Source: Streptomyces sp. CB02923
GTDB lineage: Bacteria; Actinomycetota; Actinomycetes; Streptomycetales; Streptomycetaceae
Direction: 5' to 3'
Assembly (NCBI RefSeq): GCF_001905005.1
Contig: NZ_LWKZ01000007.1
Coordinates: 22,816-86,815, forward strand
DNA length: 64,000 nt
Notes under the pieces: model-generated
Database searches by the model: none
What the model saw: the letters and a program-made list of their open reading frames with translations, nothing else
What the model was told of the DNA's origin: nothing
Part shown: positions 8,286 to 17,246 of the stretch, in pieces
Numbering within the stretch: position 1 is the first letter of the stretch
Layout: the number at the start of each line of letters is the position of its first letter
Position numbers and translations under genes: made by a program

Positions 8286-8505
8286 GGGATCCACTCTCCC
8301 AACGGACGCGGGGTCTGGGCGTCGTCAACGAGACGGCGGAAGCACACCGGGCGGACAGCCTCCGGATGCCCGCATACCGGGTCCGACCTGGTACGCGGTA
8401 TACGCCCAACGTCTGTTCCACCGAGCATAGGACGATCGGCACCGGGCCGCCTGCGGAGAGCTCACGCATCGCTGCACCCCGTTATCCGCCCCGCTCGGAA
8501 TGCAT

Positions 8506-8531
8506 GTTTGGTTTTCCGGCCCACCGGATAC
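8506..8531 (+). promoter_or_regulatory. SigB-type promoter for the catalase gene
   Basis: GTTTG, 15 bases, then GGATAC (8526-8531) matches the Streptomyces SigB-type pattern GNNTN(14-16)GGGTAC/T with one mismatch. It would start transcription about 100 bp before the catalase ATG. Nothing else recognisable was seen in the 352-bp gap from 8286 to 8637. Confidence 0.5.
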
Positions 8532-8637
8532 CCAGCCCGGCGGAGTGCCGTCGCGACTGCTGCGGGCCGCGGCGCACGCCATCGTCGTGCGGACGCCCGC
8601 ACACGAGTGGACAGGGCAGACAAGGAGCGAGAATCCG

Positions 8638-10737
8638 ATGGCCGACCCGAAGCAAGAACAGCGTGACCGCTTCCGCGCCGAAGACCCGGCCTCCGGGCCG
8701 ATGACGACCGACCAGGGCGTGACGGTCGACCACACCGATGATTCCCTCCAGGCCGGCGAGCGCGGCCCTACGCTGATGGAGGACTTCCACTTCCGGGAGA
8801 AAATCACCCGCTTCGACCACGAGCGGATCCCGGAACGGGTGGTGCACGCGCGCGGGGCGGGTGCGTACGGCTATTTCCAGCCGTACCGGTCGTGCGCGGA
8901 ATTCACCCGGGCGGCCTTCCTCCAGGACCCGTCCGTGAAAACCCCGGTGTTCGTCCGGTTCTCCACCGTGCAGGGCCCGCGCGGCTCCGCCGACACCGTG
9001 CGTGACGTCCGTGGTTTCGCGACGAAGTTCTACACCTCGGAGGGCAATTACGACCTGGTGGGGAACAATTTCCCGGTCTTCTTCATCCAGGACGGCATCA
9101 AGTTCCCGGACTTCGTGCACGCGGTGAAGCCGGAGCCGCACAACGAGATTCCGACGGGTGCCTCCGCGCACGACACGCTGTGGGACTTCGTCTCCCTCCA
9201 GCCCGAGACGCTGCACACGATCATGTGGCTGATGTCCGACCGGGCCATCCCGCGCAGCTACCGGATGATGCAGGGCTTCGGTGTGCACACCTTCCGGTTC
9301 GTCAACGCGCAGGGTCAAGGCACCTTCGTGAAATTCCACTGGAAGCCGAAGCTGGGGGTGCACTCCCTGGTGTGGGACGAGGCCCAGGAGGCCCAGGGCC
9401 GGGATCCGGACTTCAACCGCCGGGACCTGTGGGACACCATCGAGGCCGGTGCGTACCCCGAGTGGGAGCTGGGCGTCCAGCTCGTGCCGGAGTCCGACGA
9501 GCACGAGTTCGACTTCGACCTGCTGGACGCCACGAAGATCATCCCGGAGGAGCAGGTCCCGGTGGAGCCCATCGGCCGGATGGTGCTCGACCGCAACCCC
9601 GACAACTTCTTCGCCGAGACCGAGCAGGTCGCCTTCCACACGGCGAACGTCGTGCCCGGCATCGACTTCACCAACGACCCGCTGCTCCAGGCCCGCAACT
9701 TCTCCTACCTGGACACCCAGCTGATCCGGCTCGGCGGGCCGAACTTCGCGCAGATCCCGGTGAACCGGCCGGTCGCCCCGGTCCGCACCAACCAGCGCGA
9801 CGGCTACCACCAGAACGAGATCCACCGGGGCACCAACTACTCCCCGAACTCGCTCGGCGGCGGCTGCCCCGCACTGGCCGACCCCGACGACCCGGCCTTC
9901 CGCCATCACACCGAGCGCGTGGACGGCCGCAAGATCCGGCGCCGCAGCCCCAGCTTCGAGGACCACTACACCCAGACGGCGATGTTCTGGCACAGCATGG
10001 CCGGCTGGGAGCAGAAGCACATCGTCGACGCGTTCCGCTTCGAGCTGGGCAAGGTGGGCACCAAGGAGGTCCGCGCCCGTACGGTCGAGCAGCTCGCGTA
10101 CGTGGACCACGCGCTGGCCGTCGCGGTCGCCGAGGGCGTCGGCGTACCCGCGCCGCAGGAGCGCCCGAACACTCCGCAGCCGGCCCCCTCCCCCGCGCTG
10201 AGCTTCGAGAACAACCGCGGGGACGGCTCGATCAGCACCCGGCAGATCGCCGTGCTGGTCTCCGACGGCGTGGACGCGGCGCAGACGATCGCGGTCCGCG
10301 ACGCGCTGGCCGAGCGGGGCGCGACCGTGGAACTGCTCGCCCCGCAGGACGGCACCGTCCAGGACAAGGACGGCAGCACGCTCGGCGTGGACCGGGCGCT
10401 GCCCACCGTCGCCTCGGTGCTCTACGACGCGGTGCTGCTGCCCCCGGGCGGCCTGGACTCCGGCAACGCGGCGGCCGACGACGCGGCCCTGCGGTTCGTC
10501 CGCGGCGCCTACCGCCACGGCAAGCCGATCGGCGCCCTGGGAGCGAGCGTGGACAAGCTGGCCGGCCTCCTGCCGGACGAGCTGCGCACGGCCGCGGAAG
10601 GGGAATCGACGGTCTCCGAGGCGGGCATCGTGACGGACCGGCTGCCGGGCGGCGCGACCGCCCAGGACTTCACCGGCGCGTTCGCCGAGGCGGTCGCGGC
10701 ACACCGGCACTGGAACCGGCCGGCGCTGCCCGGCTGA
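8638..10737 (+). CDS. katE: Large-subunit monofunctional catalase (HPII/KatE type)
   Basis: A 699-residue catalase that disproportionates hydrogen peroxide in the cytoplasm using heme. The distal histidine is H70 in R-V-V-H-A-R-G, the catalytic asparagine is in V-G-N-N-F-P-V-F-F at about 143, and the proximal heme ligand is Y357 in R-N-F-S-Y-L-D-T-Q. Residues from about 560 form the class I PfpI-like flavodoxin-fold extension that marks large-subunit catalases ([10 protein letters not shown], then A-V-L-L-P-P-G-G). The ATG at 8638 has AAGGAG ten bases upstream. It is divergent from a SigB-type sigma gene and has a SigB-like promoter, so stress control by that sigma is plausible. Confidence 0.95.
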   Translation: MADPKQEQRDRFRAEDPASGPMTTDQGVTVDHTDDSLQAGERGPTLMEDFHFREKITRFDHERIPERVVHARGAGAYGYFQPYRSCAEFTRAAFLQDPSVKTPVFVRFSTVQGPRGSADTVRDVRGFATKFYTSEGNYDLVGNNFPVFFIQDGIKFPDFVHAVKPEPHNEIPTGASAHDTLWDFVSLQPETLHTIMWLMSDRAIPRSYRMMQGFGVHTFRFVNAQGQGTFVKFHWKPKLGVHSLVWDEAQEAQGRDPDFNRRDLWDTIEAGAYPEWELGVQLVPESDEHEFDFDLLDATKIIPEEQVPVEPIGRMVLDRNPDNFFAETEQVAFHTANVVPGIDFTNDPLLQARNFSYLDTQLIRLGGPNFAQIPVNRPVAPVRTNQRDGYHQNEIHRGTNYSPNSLGGGCPALADPDDPAFRHHTERVDGRKIRRRSPSFEDHYTQTAMFWHSMAGWEQKHIVDAFRFELGKVGTKEVRARTVEQLAYVDHALAVAVAEGVGVPAPQERPNTPQPAPSPALSFENNRGDGSISTRQIAVLVSDGVDAAQTIAVRDALAERGATVELLAPQDGTVQDKDGSTLGVDRALPTVASVLYDAVLLPPGGLDSGNAAADDAALRFVRGAYRHGKPIGALGASVDKLAGLLPDELRTAAEGESTVSEAGIVTDRLPGGATAQDFTGAFAEAVAAHRHWNRPALPG

Positions 10738-10803
10738 TCCCTGAGCCGATCCCTGAGCCGATCCGCTGCGCGGCTCCCGCCCGCTGTCCGGCTGTCCGGC
10801 TGT

Positions 10804-10828
10804 CCCGCTGCCCGGCCGGGTCAGCGGG
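10804..10828. terminator. Bidirectional hairpin between catalase and LPFR gene
   Basis: CCCGCTG (10804-10810) pairs with CAGCGGG (10822-10828) around a CCCGGCCGGG palindrome. It ends inside the last codons of the convergent small gene and can serve both transcripts. Confidence 0.5.
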
Positions 10829-10940
10829 CCGAGCGCGAGGCGCCGCCGAACAGCCGGGCCAGTGCCCTGAACGGCAGGGTGACGACTGCCGCGAGCGTGC
10901 TGCCCACGGTCCGCAGTACGTCCGCGATGGCTCGGAACAT
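10821..10940 (-). CDS. LPFR-motif micro-protein
   Basis: A 39-residue basic protein with a hydrophobic centre and the motif T-L-P-F-R-A-L-A-R-L-F-G-G, followed by a Ser/Arg tail. This matches the Streptomyces family called LPFR motif small protein. AGGAGG stands eight bases before the ATG, strongly supporting translation. The length suggests a single amphipathic or membrane-associated helix. No function is established. Confidence 0.75.
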   Translation of the reverse strand: MFRAIADVLRTVGSTLAAVVTLPFRALARLFGGASRSAR

Positions 10941-11245
10941 CTCACACACCTCCTGGTCCCGGTGGCGCGGCGGAACCGGGTCCGGCCGGACGCCCGGACC
11001 CGGACCGCCGCGAACGGCCGCGGCACCGGGTAGCCCCCGTACGGCGCGGGAAACCCGTACGGACGAACGGGCCACCGTCGCTCCGGGCATGATCACCGCA
11101 CGTCCGGGAACCCGGTGAGGCGTGGGGCACCCGGTACCGGGCGGGCGCCCGGCAGCCGCACCGCCCCCAGGCCGAGGCCCCCGCGCCGGCCGCACGACCG
11201 GCCCGTCGGCCGTACCACCGACGGGCCCGCAGGAAGGACCACTCC

Positions 11246-11446
11246 ATGGGAAACGACCGCAAACACACCGACTCCGCCGCCGACGAGCTGGCCAAGGAGT
11301 TCGAGGACGCGGAGCTGGACGTCACGGACGACGAGGACGAGGACGAGCGGGTCGGCAAGGAGGGCGACACGTTCTCCACCAACCTGGAGGAGCAGCAGAA
11401 CGCGGCGGGTCACCCGCGGGGCGAGCCGGCCGACGAGCGCCGCTGA
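11246..11446 (+). CDS. Small acidic hypothetical protein
   Basis: A 66-residue, very hydrophilic protein. A run of Asp and Glu in the middle (D-V-T-D-D-E-D-E-D-E) is followed by a polar tail. There are no membrane segments and no cysteines. GGAAGGA precedes the ATG by nine bases. It looks intrinsically disordered. Its 3' end overlaps the end of the convergent amidohydrolase gene by 37 bp. No family function was recognised. Confidence 0.55.
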   Translation: MGNDRKHTDSAADELAKEFEDAELDVTDDEDEDERVGKEGDTFSTNLEEQQNAAGHPRGEPADERR

Positions 11447-12636
11447 GGCGTGTCGGCGGCACCGGTCCGGGCACGGTGCGTCTCCGTGACCCGGGCCCGC
11501 TGCCCGGCGTCGGCGGCCAGGTCCGCGGCCGTCAGGGCCATGGCCAGGGCGCCGTCCAGGACCGCGCGGTCGGCGTGCTCGCCGGTGGTCACCCCGGCGA
11601 ATTCGCGCGTGTGGGGCCGGGCGCGGCAGGACAGGCCGATGGTGGGGTGGATGGCGGGCAGGAAGTGGCTGATGTTGCCCATGTCGGTGGAGGCCCCGAT
11701 GGCGACCGCGGACTCGGGCGTACGGCCCAGCGCCCGTACGTGCCGGGCGTAGGTGTCGCCGAGCCAGGCGTCCTGACGCAGGTCGGCGTAGGCGGGGGAC
11801 GGTTCGGTCAGCGTCAGCTCGCAGCCGCTGGCCAGCGCGCCCGCCTCGAAGCAGGCCCGTACGCGCGGCCACAGCGTCTCCAGTTCGCCGAGGGTGTCGG
11901 CGCGCAGCTGCCAGCTCATCCGGGCCGTCTCCGGGATGATGTTGGTGCGGTCGCCGCCGTGCGTGACGATGCCGTGCATCCGTACGCCGTCGGGCAGTTG
12001 CTGGCGCAGCAGGGCCAGCGCGGTCTGCGCGACGACGCACGCGTCGGCGGCGTTCAGGCCGTCGTGCGGGGCGATGGCCGCGTGCGCGGCGCGCCCCCGG
12101 TACTCCGCCTCCACACCGCGTGAGGCCCGGGACGTACCGCCGAAGTCGTCCGACGGGCCCGGGTGGACCATCATCGCGCACGACACGTCGTCGAAGGCGC
12201 CCGCGTCCAGCATGAGGATCTTGCCACCGCCGCCCTCCTCAGCGGGGGTGCCCAGCGCCTTCACCCGCAGCCCGAGGTCCCCGGCGACCGCGGCCAGCGC
12301 GAGGGCGGCGCCCGCCCCGGCGGCGGCGATCAGGTTGTGCCCGCAGGCGTGGCCGAGGTCCGGCAGGGCGTCGTACTCCAGGCACAGCCCCACCGTCAGG
12401 TCCGCGTCGGCCGGTCCCGCGGTGGCGGTGAACGCGGTCGGCAGCCCGGCCGTGCCGCGTTCCACCGCGAAGCCCGCGTCCGCCAGCAGCCGGGTCAGGG
12501 CGTCGGCCGCGTGGTGTTCGGCGAAGGCCGTCTCCGGGTGCGCGTGGAGGTCGCGGGCGAGCAGCAGCAGCGGATCGCGTGCGGCGTCGAGACGGGCGCG
12601 GATCACGTCGCCGGGGGCGGGTGCGGTACTGGCCAA
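11410..12636 (-). CDS. M20-family amidohydrolase (AbgB-like)
   Basis: About 408 residues of the M20D metallo-amidohydrolase group, which removes acyl or p-aminobenzoyl groups from amino acids. The motifs are L-E-Y-D-A-L-P-D-L-G-H-A-C-G-H-N, with the metal-binding H-A-C-G-H, then G-T-P-A-E-E-G-G-G-G-K with the catalytic glutamates. T-N-I-I-P-E-T-A and the A-S-T-D-M-G-N-I-S-H segment follow near the dimerisation and C-terminal metal regions. The start is a TTG at 12636 with GAGGAGG five bases upstream; there is no better start. No signal peptide is seen, so it is cytoplasmic. The substrate is not predictable. Confidence 0.85.
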   Translation of the reverse strand: MASTAPAPGDVIRARLDAARDPLLLLARDLHAHPETAFAEHHAADALTRLLADAGFAVERGTAGLPTAFTATAGPADADLTVGLCLEYDALPDLGHACGHNLIAAAGAGAALALAAVAGDLGLRVKALGTPAEEGGGGKILMLDAGAFDDVSCAMMVHPGPSDDFGGTSRASRGVEAEYRGRAAHAAIAPHDGLNAADACVVAQTALALLRQQLPDGVRMHGIVTHGGDRTNIIPETARMSWQLRADTLGELETLWPRVRACFEAGALASGCELTLTEPSPAYADLRQDAWLGDTYARHVRALGRTPESAVAIGASTDMGNISHFLPAIHPTIGLSCRARPHTREFAGVTTGEHADRAVLDGALAMALTAADLAADAGQRARVTETHRARTGAADTPQRRSSAGSPRG

Positions 12637-13135
12637 GGTGACCTCCTCGTCGGCGCGGGTCCCACGAGGGCCGGTGCGGCCGGGGCGCGCCTGGTGGTGG
12701 GCGGATTCAGCGGTCCATGGTCATGGACCGTAACGCGGCGGCCTTCTGAGGCCCAGGGGTGACCGCCACCCCTCCCCTGAAGGCTCGGCGGGGCTCGGCC
12801 CGTGGTCGGCTGAGGTGCCGCACGCCTCGTGGGGCGGACGCGCCGTACCGCCCGGTGTGCGCCCGATCCCCGCGACCGGGCGCGGAACGTGCGCCCTGTC
12901 CGGCCCGTCACGCCCTCTCCTAGCCTGCGAGCGTGGGCCACAGGAGGAAGAGCGAAAGGAAGGTCGAGTGTGACGTGACGGTCTTCAACAAGGCCGGAAG
13001 CAAGCCGGTCGAGGCGCCTTCAGCCGATCCCTACGGCTCCGCCTGACCAGCTCGGCCCTGTCTGCCGGGGCGGCCCTGGACCCGACGGCCGGCCCCGGCG
13101 GAAGGAGCGGGCCACACGGCTCCGGCCAGTTCTCG
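12637..13135. other. About 500 bp without a confident gene
   Basis: This stretch holds the 5' side of the amidohydrolase and one possible tiny reading frame (12975-13046). GC-rich inverted repeats near 13057-13104 could act as a terminator. No conserved protein or RNA was recognised. Confidence 0.4.
12975..13046 (+). CDS. Possible 23-residue peptide
   Basis: A GTG-started frame of 23 residues rich in Lys, Pro and Ala, ending P-S-A-D-P-Y-G-S-A. AAGGAAGG lies about eleven bases upstream and a TAGCCT -10-like box lies at about 12921. It has no recognised homologue, so it is offered only because a ribosome site and a promoter-like box both precede it. Confidence 0.25.
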   Translation: MTVFNKAGSKPVEAPSADPYGSA

Positions 13136-13496
13136 TCAGCTCCTGCGGCGGCGCAGCCACCAGGCGCAGAACCCGCCCGTCAGTACGGCGAGGGCGAGGT
13201 GGATCGCGGTTTCGTACCACTGGAAGGCCCAGTAGCGGTCACCGGGCTGGGGCGACGAAGCCGACCTTCGCCAGCTGCGCCGGGCCGGAAGCGGGAGGCT
13301 CACCGAGGACCGCGATGGTGCCCGCGGTCGGGGTGATCAGACCACAGGCCAGCTGTAACAGGGTGGACTTTCCCGCCCCGTTGGGGCCGACCAGCCCGAC
13401 CACCCGCCCGCTCGGCACACTCAGGGTGCAGTCGGACAGCGCCTGGCGGCGGCCGTACCGCTTGCCCAGGGCTGCGGTTTCCAGAATCGCGGTCAT
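13136..13496 (-). pseudogene. ABC transporter ATPase N-terminus fused by deletion to permease C-terminus
   Basis: The leftward frame from the ATG at 13496 encodes a normal ABC ATPase start, with Walker A G-P-N-G-A-G-K-S-T in the first 50 residues. It stops at 13239 after about 85 residues. The Q-loop is not reached, and the ABC signature and Walker B are absent. From about 13250 to the stop at 13136, a different frame encodes Q-P-G-D-R-Y-W-A-F-Q-W-Y-E-T-A-I-H followed by a hydrophobic helix and Arg-rich end. That is the C-terminus of the permease usually encoded next in such operons. A deletion has removed most of both genes and left the junction out of frame, so neither product can work. Confidence 0.75.
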
Positions 13497-13681
13497 GTCT
13501 CCTCTTCGATGTGGGTGCGGAACGTGGTGCGGAACAGGGCCTCGATGCTCTCCTCGTCCAGCCCGGCGGTCCGTGCCCGGCCGAGCCAACGCAGCAACTC
13601 CCGGCGCAGCGGCTCGTGTTCGGACAGCGGGGCGTCACCGAGCGCGGCGAGGCCCTGGTGTTCGAGTTCCCGGTACGCCTT
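13493..13681 (-). pseudogene. GntR (YtrA-type) regulator remnant
   Basis: Only K-A-Y-R-E-L-E-H-Q-G-L remains of the DNA-binding winged helix, followed directly by the short YtrA-type C-terminal region (P-L-R-R-E-L-L-R-W-L-G-R-A-R-T-A-G-L). Sequence before residue K at 13681 is unrelated, and the usual segment around G-Q-G-T-F-V is missing. The stop overlaps the ABC ATPase ATG (ATGA), which preserves the original operon order of regulator, ATPase, permease. Confidence 0.65.
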
Positions 13682-13812
13682 GCCCACCGGCCGCCGGTTC
13701 CCGTACCTCTCCCGAGCCCCCGAGCACCCCCGAGCCCCCCGGAGCACGACGAAGACCGGTGCCCGGGCAGTACGGAGACTGCGCGGGCACCGGTCCCGGT
13801 GCGGTCGTGGTC

Positions 13813-14955
13813 CTAGTCGTGCTGGGTCGGTGTGCTCCAGCGGAGGATGGCGCCGAGGCCGCCGGCCGGGGCTTCGGCGGGGTCCCGGACGACCACGGCT
13901 TCCGCTCCGTTCGCGGCGGCCGAGCGGAGCAGCGCGTCGTCCGCGCGGGCCGCGGACGGGTTCGTCTCGCCCAGGTACTGCAGTTCGGAGTTGCGGACCG
14001 CCAGCTGGTCGGCGCCGGGGCCCACCCAGACCTCACGTCCGGCGTCGGCGCTGCCGGGGGCGATGATCAGGGTGTCGATACGGTGTTCGCGCGCCGCCTC
14101 GACGAGGGCCGGTACGCCGGTCGCGGCGTACGCGGGATCGGTGCCGCCCACTCCGGCGCCCGCCCGGAAGCGGTCGAGGACGTCCGCCACGTGGTCGCGC
14201 TCGTGGGCGGCGCGTACGTGGGCGATGTCGCGGTCCAGCGCGCTGCTCTCCGAGCCCGCGGCCCGGCCGCCGTGGTCGCTCTCGTAGGTCACCGAGCGCA
14301 GTTGCTGGGGGAGCTTGTCGTGCACCGAGCGGCGTTCGCGGGAGTCGCCCGCCAGCAGCATGACCGTGGCGCCGCAGCTGTCGAAGACGCGCTGCGCGGC
14401 CTCGGCGATCTCGCCGGCGTTCTGCTCCCAGGTGTTCTCGACCGCGGTCTGGAAGTGCCGCTCGGACCAGTCCGCCGTCGAGGTGCGGTGGATCGGCCAG
14501 TCCAGGCCCTCGACCGTGCCGGCCTCCTCGCCGCCCCGGTCGTCGTGCAGCTCGAAGTCGGCTCCGGTGCGGTCCACGTACACCACGAGACATCCGGCGT
14601 TGCCCGCCGCGGCCTCGGCCCACGGGGTGATCCTGGGCAGCGCCGACCAGGCCGCGAACGACCTGGCGGGGCGTCCGGCGAGCGGCGCGTCCAGGACGAT
14701 CTCGCCGTCCGTGGCGAAGACCGCCCGCCCGGACAGGGTCGCGAGGTCCCCGTCGGCGCCGGCGCCGGTCAGCGCCTCGCGCACGGCGTCGCACGTGGCC
14801 CGGTCCGCTCCCTGCTCGGCGAGTTGCCGGGCCGCCGCGTCCGCCGAGAGCTCCCGCTGCTTGGCCGCGTCCTCGGTGCTGTGCGGCACCTCGGCGTACA
14901 CGGATGCCCAGGGGCCCGGCCGGTCGATGATCGGTTGAAGGAGCGAGAGGTGCAT
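13813..14955 (-). CDS. Bacterial eRF1-like / Vms1-type peptidyl-tRNA hydrolase family protein (Rv2629-like)
   Basis: A 380-residue protein resembling the mycobacterial Rv2629 group, now grouped with bacterial release-factor-1-like (baeRF) and Vms1/Ankzf1 proteins. These are proposed to release or rescue nascent chains on ribosomes. Visible features are the N-terminal domain with P-I-I-D-R-P-G-P-W-A-S-V-Y, a central V-M-L-L-A-G-D-S-R-E-R segment, and a C-terminal A-R-E-H-R-I-D-T-L-I-I domain typical of eRF1 domain 3. AGGAGG is spaced eight bases from the ATG. It is monocistronic. Related actinobacterial genes are often stress-induced; no such site could be proved here. Confidence 0.7.
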   Translation of the reverse strand: MHLSLLQPIIDRPGPWASVYAEVPHSTEDAAKQRELSADAAARQLAEQGADRATCDAVREALTGAGADGDLATLSGRAVFATDGEIVLDAPLAGRPARSFAAWSALPRITPWAEAAAGNAGCLVVYVDRTGADFELHDDRGGEEAGTVEGLDWPIHRTSTADWSERHFQTAVENTWEQNAGEIAEAAQRVFDSCGATVMLLAGDSRERRSVHDKLPQQLRSVTYESDHGGRAAGSESSALDRDIAHVRAAHERDHVADVLDRFRAGAGVGGTDPAYAATGVPALVEAAREHRIDTLIIAPGSADAGREVWVGPGADQLAVRNSELQYLGETNPSAARADDALLRSAAANGAEAVVVRDPAEAPAGGLGAILRWSTPTQHD

Positions 14956-15296
14956 GGCGCTTCCTCCTGAAGGGTTCGCGGGTCACCGACTGACAGTCGT
15001 GACAGCCTTGACGGTGATGTCTTGACGGTGTTCCGGGTGCCCGGTTTCCAGCGGTTGCAACGTATGCGGACGGTTCTCATGTGATTTTTCATGGCCTGTG
15101 GTGCTCGTGTACCGTGCACCGCTTCCCTGGCCGTGAACCGCCGTCCGGCGTGTCCGCACGCGTGCCCGTTCACCGCGCCGCCATGCCCCTCCGTCACCGG
15201 ACCGATCGCCCCTCACCCTTTCCTCGCGGGCTCCCTCTCCACTCTCGGCCCTCGGAGCGGAGGGCGCACCCCGGGGGGCACGCCCCGCCCCTTCCG
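14956..15296. other. Intergenic, no gene recognised
   Basis: A 341-bp gap between the baeRF-like gene start and the ABC-F gene end. It contains the baeRF promoter region, locally less GC-rich around 15010-15100. No conserved reading frame or clear terminator was seen. Confidence 0.4.
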
Positions 15297-17123
15297 TCAG
15301 CGGCCCCCGGTGACGCGCTCCCGCTCCCCCACCGCCCGGCCGCCGTCGAGCTCCAGTCCGCGCCCGCGGAACCCGCCGCGGAAGCGCCGGTCGTGGGAGA
15401 CCACGACCACCGCGCCGCGGTAGGCCGACAGCGCCTCCTCCAACTCCTCGACCAGGGCGAGCGAGATGTGGTTGGTCGGCTCGTCCAGAACGAGCAGGTC
15501 GGCGGGCCGCGTCACCAGACGCGCCAGTTCCAGCCGCCGCCGCTGCCCCACGGACAGGGCCGCCACGGGCACCGCCAGGTCCTCCTCCCGGAACAGGCCG
15601 AGGGCCAGCAGCGCGGGCGCGTGCTCCGCGGGCGGGCCGGGGAGACCGGCGGCGAAAGCGGCGAGCAGGGACTGCCGGACCGGTGCGGCGGACAGCTCCT
15701 GCGCCAGGTATCCGGTACGGGCCGGCCGGCGCACGGTGCCCGTGTCGGGGCGCAGGTTACCGGCCAGGACGCGGAGCAGGGTCGTCTTGCCCGCGCCGTT
15801 GGGGCCGGTCACCAGCAGGCGGTCGCCCGCCGTGACGGTCAGCTCCTCGATCCGGAGCCGGTCGCCGACGGTGATGCCGGTCAGTTCGGCGAGGGGCCGG
15901 GGGCCGGAGCCGGTTCCAGCTCCGGCTTCGGCCTCGGAGTCGGTTCCAGCTCTGGCTTCGGCTTCGGCAGCCGTACCGGGCCCGCCAGCGGTCCCGCCCA
16001 TCCCGCCCATCCCGCCCGTCCCGCCCGTCCCGTCCGTCCCGTCCGTCCCGTCCGTCCCGCCCGTCCCGTCCGTCCCGCCCGTCCTGCCCGTCCCATCCGC
16101 GTACGTCCCCAGTTCCGCGCTGAACCGGAGCGGTACGGGAGGCGGCGGCACCGGATGCCGCCGGAGCCGGGTCAGCCGCTGTGCGGCGGCTCTGACCTGG
16201 CCGGAGAGCTTCGCCTCGTGCGAGCGGCGGTGTTTGCCGAAGCCCTCGCGAGGGTCCTTGCCGGTGCCCGCGAGCCGCCGTCCGGCCGACTCCGCCAGTT
16301 CGGCGGTCCGGGCGACCTCCGCCCGCCACTCCTCGTGGTCCTGCGCCCAGCGGCGTCGGGCCGCGGCCTTCGCCGTCCGGTAGCCCTGCCAGCCGTCGCC
16401 GTGGCGCGTGACGGTCCGCAGGTCGCGGTCGGCTTCGAGGATGCCGGAGGTGACCGCTTCGAGCAGCACGCGGTCGTGGGTGACGACGACCACCGTGCCG
16501 CGGTGCGCGGTGAGGTGGGCCTCCAGCCAGGCGGTGGCCTGCTGGTCGAGGTGGTTCGTCGGCTCGTCCAGCAGGAGCAGTTCGGGCGCCGCGGCCAGGA
16601 CGCAGGCCAGTGACAGCCGCGACTGCTCGCCGCCGGAGAGCGAGCCGAGCACCCGGTCTCGGGTGATGTGGGCCAGTCCGAGGCCGTGCAGGGCCGCGTC
16701 CACGCGGGCGTCCGCCCGGTAGCCGCCGCGTTCTTCGTACGTGGTCAACAGGTCGCCGTACGCGTCGAGTTCGTCCGGCGTGGCGGTGGCCAGGGTGGCT
16801 TCCGCCGTGCGGATGCGGGCTTCGAGGGCGCGCAGTTCGGCGAGGGCGGCGTCGACGGCGTCCTGGACGGTGCCGCGCGGATCGAGGTCCGAGGTCTGGC
16901 CGAGGTGGCCGGTGCCGCCGGGGAAGGACACGGTGATCTCGCCCGTGTCCGGCGCCTCGGCCCCGGCCAGCAGCCGGAGCAGCGTGGACTTGCCGGAGCC
17001 GTTCTCTCCGATGACGCCGACCTTCTCGCCGGGGCGTACGGTCAGCGACACCTGCTCCAGCACGGTGCGGTCGCCGTAGGTGCGGGAGACGTCTTTCATG
17101 GTCAGTTGGGCGCGATGGCGCAC
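15297..17123 (-). CDS. ABC-F ATPase, antibiotic-resistance (ribosome-protection) type
   Basis: A 608-residue soluble protein with two ABC ATPase domains and no membrane segments, the ABC-F layout. Domain 1 has Walker A G-E-N-G-S-G-K-S-T (39-47), signature L-S-G-G-E-Q (162-167) and L-L-L-L-D-E-P-T-N-H-L-D (182-193). Domain 2 has G-P-N-G-A-G-K-T-T (440-448), a diverged signature L-S-V-G-Q and L-D-E-P-T-N-H-I-S. Proteins of this size in Streptomyces include drug-producer self-protection factors such as TlrC and CarA. They bind the ribosomal E site and dislodge antibiotics. The inter-domain part carries a 40-residue Asp/Gly/Thr repeat (about 343-382) encoded by 9-bp repeats. The GTG at 17123 is preceded by AGGGAA inside a GGGAATTCCC palindrome. 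A possible leader peptide and hairpin lie upstream. Confidence 0.88.
   Translation of the reverse strand: MRHRAQLTMKDVSRTYGDRTVLEQVSLTVRPGEKVGVIGENGSGKSTLLRLLAGAEAPDTGEITVSFPGGTGHLGQTSDLDPRGTVQDAVDAALAELRALEARIRTAEATLATATPDELDAYGDLLTTYEERGGYRADARVDAALHGLGLAHITRDRVLGSLSGGEQSRLSLACVLAAAPELLLLDEPTNHLDQQATAWLEAHLTAHRGTVVVVTHDRVLLEAVTSGILEADRDLRTVTRHGDGWQGYRTAKAAARRRWAQDHEEWRAEVARTAELAESAGRRLAGTGKDPREGFGKHRRSHEAKLSGQVRAAAQRLTRLRRHPVPPPPVPLRFSAELGTYADGTGRTGGTDGTGGTDGTDGTDGTGGTGGMGGMGGTAGGPGTAAEAEARAGTDSEAEAGAGTGSGPRPLAELTGITVGDRLRIEELTVTAGDRLLVTGPNGAGKTTLLRVLAGNLRPDTGTVRRPARTGYLAQELSAAPVRQSLLAAFAAGLPGPPAEHAPALLALGLFREEDLAVPVAALSVGQRRRLELARLVTRPADLLVLDEPTNHISLALVEELEEALSAYRGAVVVVSHDRRFRGGFRGRGLELDGGRAVGERERVTGGR
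15978..16098. repeat. 9-bp tandem repeats inside the ABC-F gene
   Basis: About a dozen imperfect copies of CCCGTCCGT, CCCGCCCGT or CCCGCCCAT lie in frame. They encode repeats of D-G-T and G-G-T/M in the linker between the two ATPase domains. The in-frame 9-bp period lets copy number change without breaking the protein. Confidence 0.8.
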
Positions 17124-17172
17124 GGGAATTCCCTGAGGTACGTCGCGGCCGCGCCGTGCGCCCTGCGCACGG
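17124..17172 (-). promoter_or_regulatory. Hairpin and palindrome in the ABC-F leader (possible attenuator)
   Basis: On the leader RNA an 8-bp hairpin (CCGTGCGC with GCGCACGG, 17154-17172) sits between a short peptide frame and the ABC-F start. The palindrome GGGAATTCCC (17124-17133) contains the ABC-F ribosome site. The arrangement resembles drug-sensing attenuation, but no alternative pairing was calculated. Confidence 0.4.
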
Positions 17173-17246
17173 GGGCCGGATTCCGTCGGAGGCCGGGGGC
17201 AGCACGGCGGGCGGCGAAGGGTCAGCCGTCCGCGGTCACGCCGGTC

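Noticed and set aside
8482..10710. A leftward open frame of 742 codons across the catalase gene
   Set aside because: The catalase on the other strand has all catalytic residues; the leftward product is a Val/Arg/Gly-rich shadow without motifs.
15978..16098. CRISPR array
   Set aside because: The repeats are 9 bp, in frame and without spacers; they encode a protein repeat.
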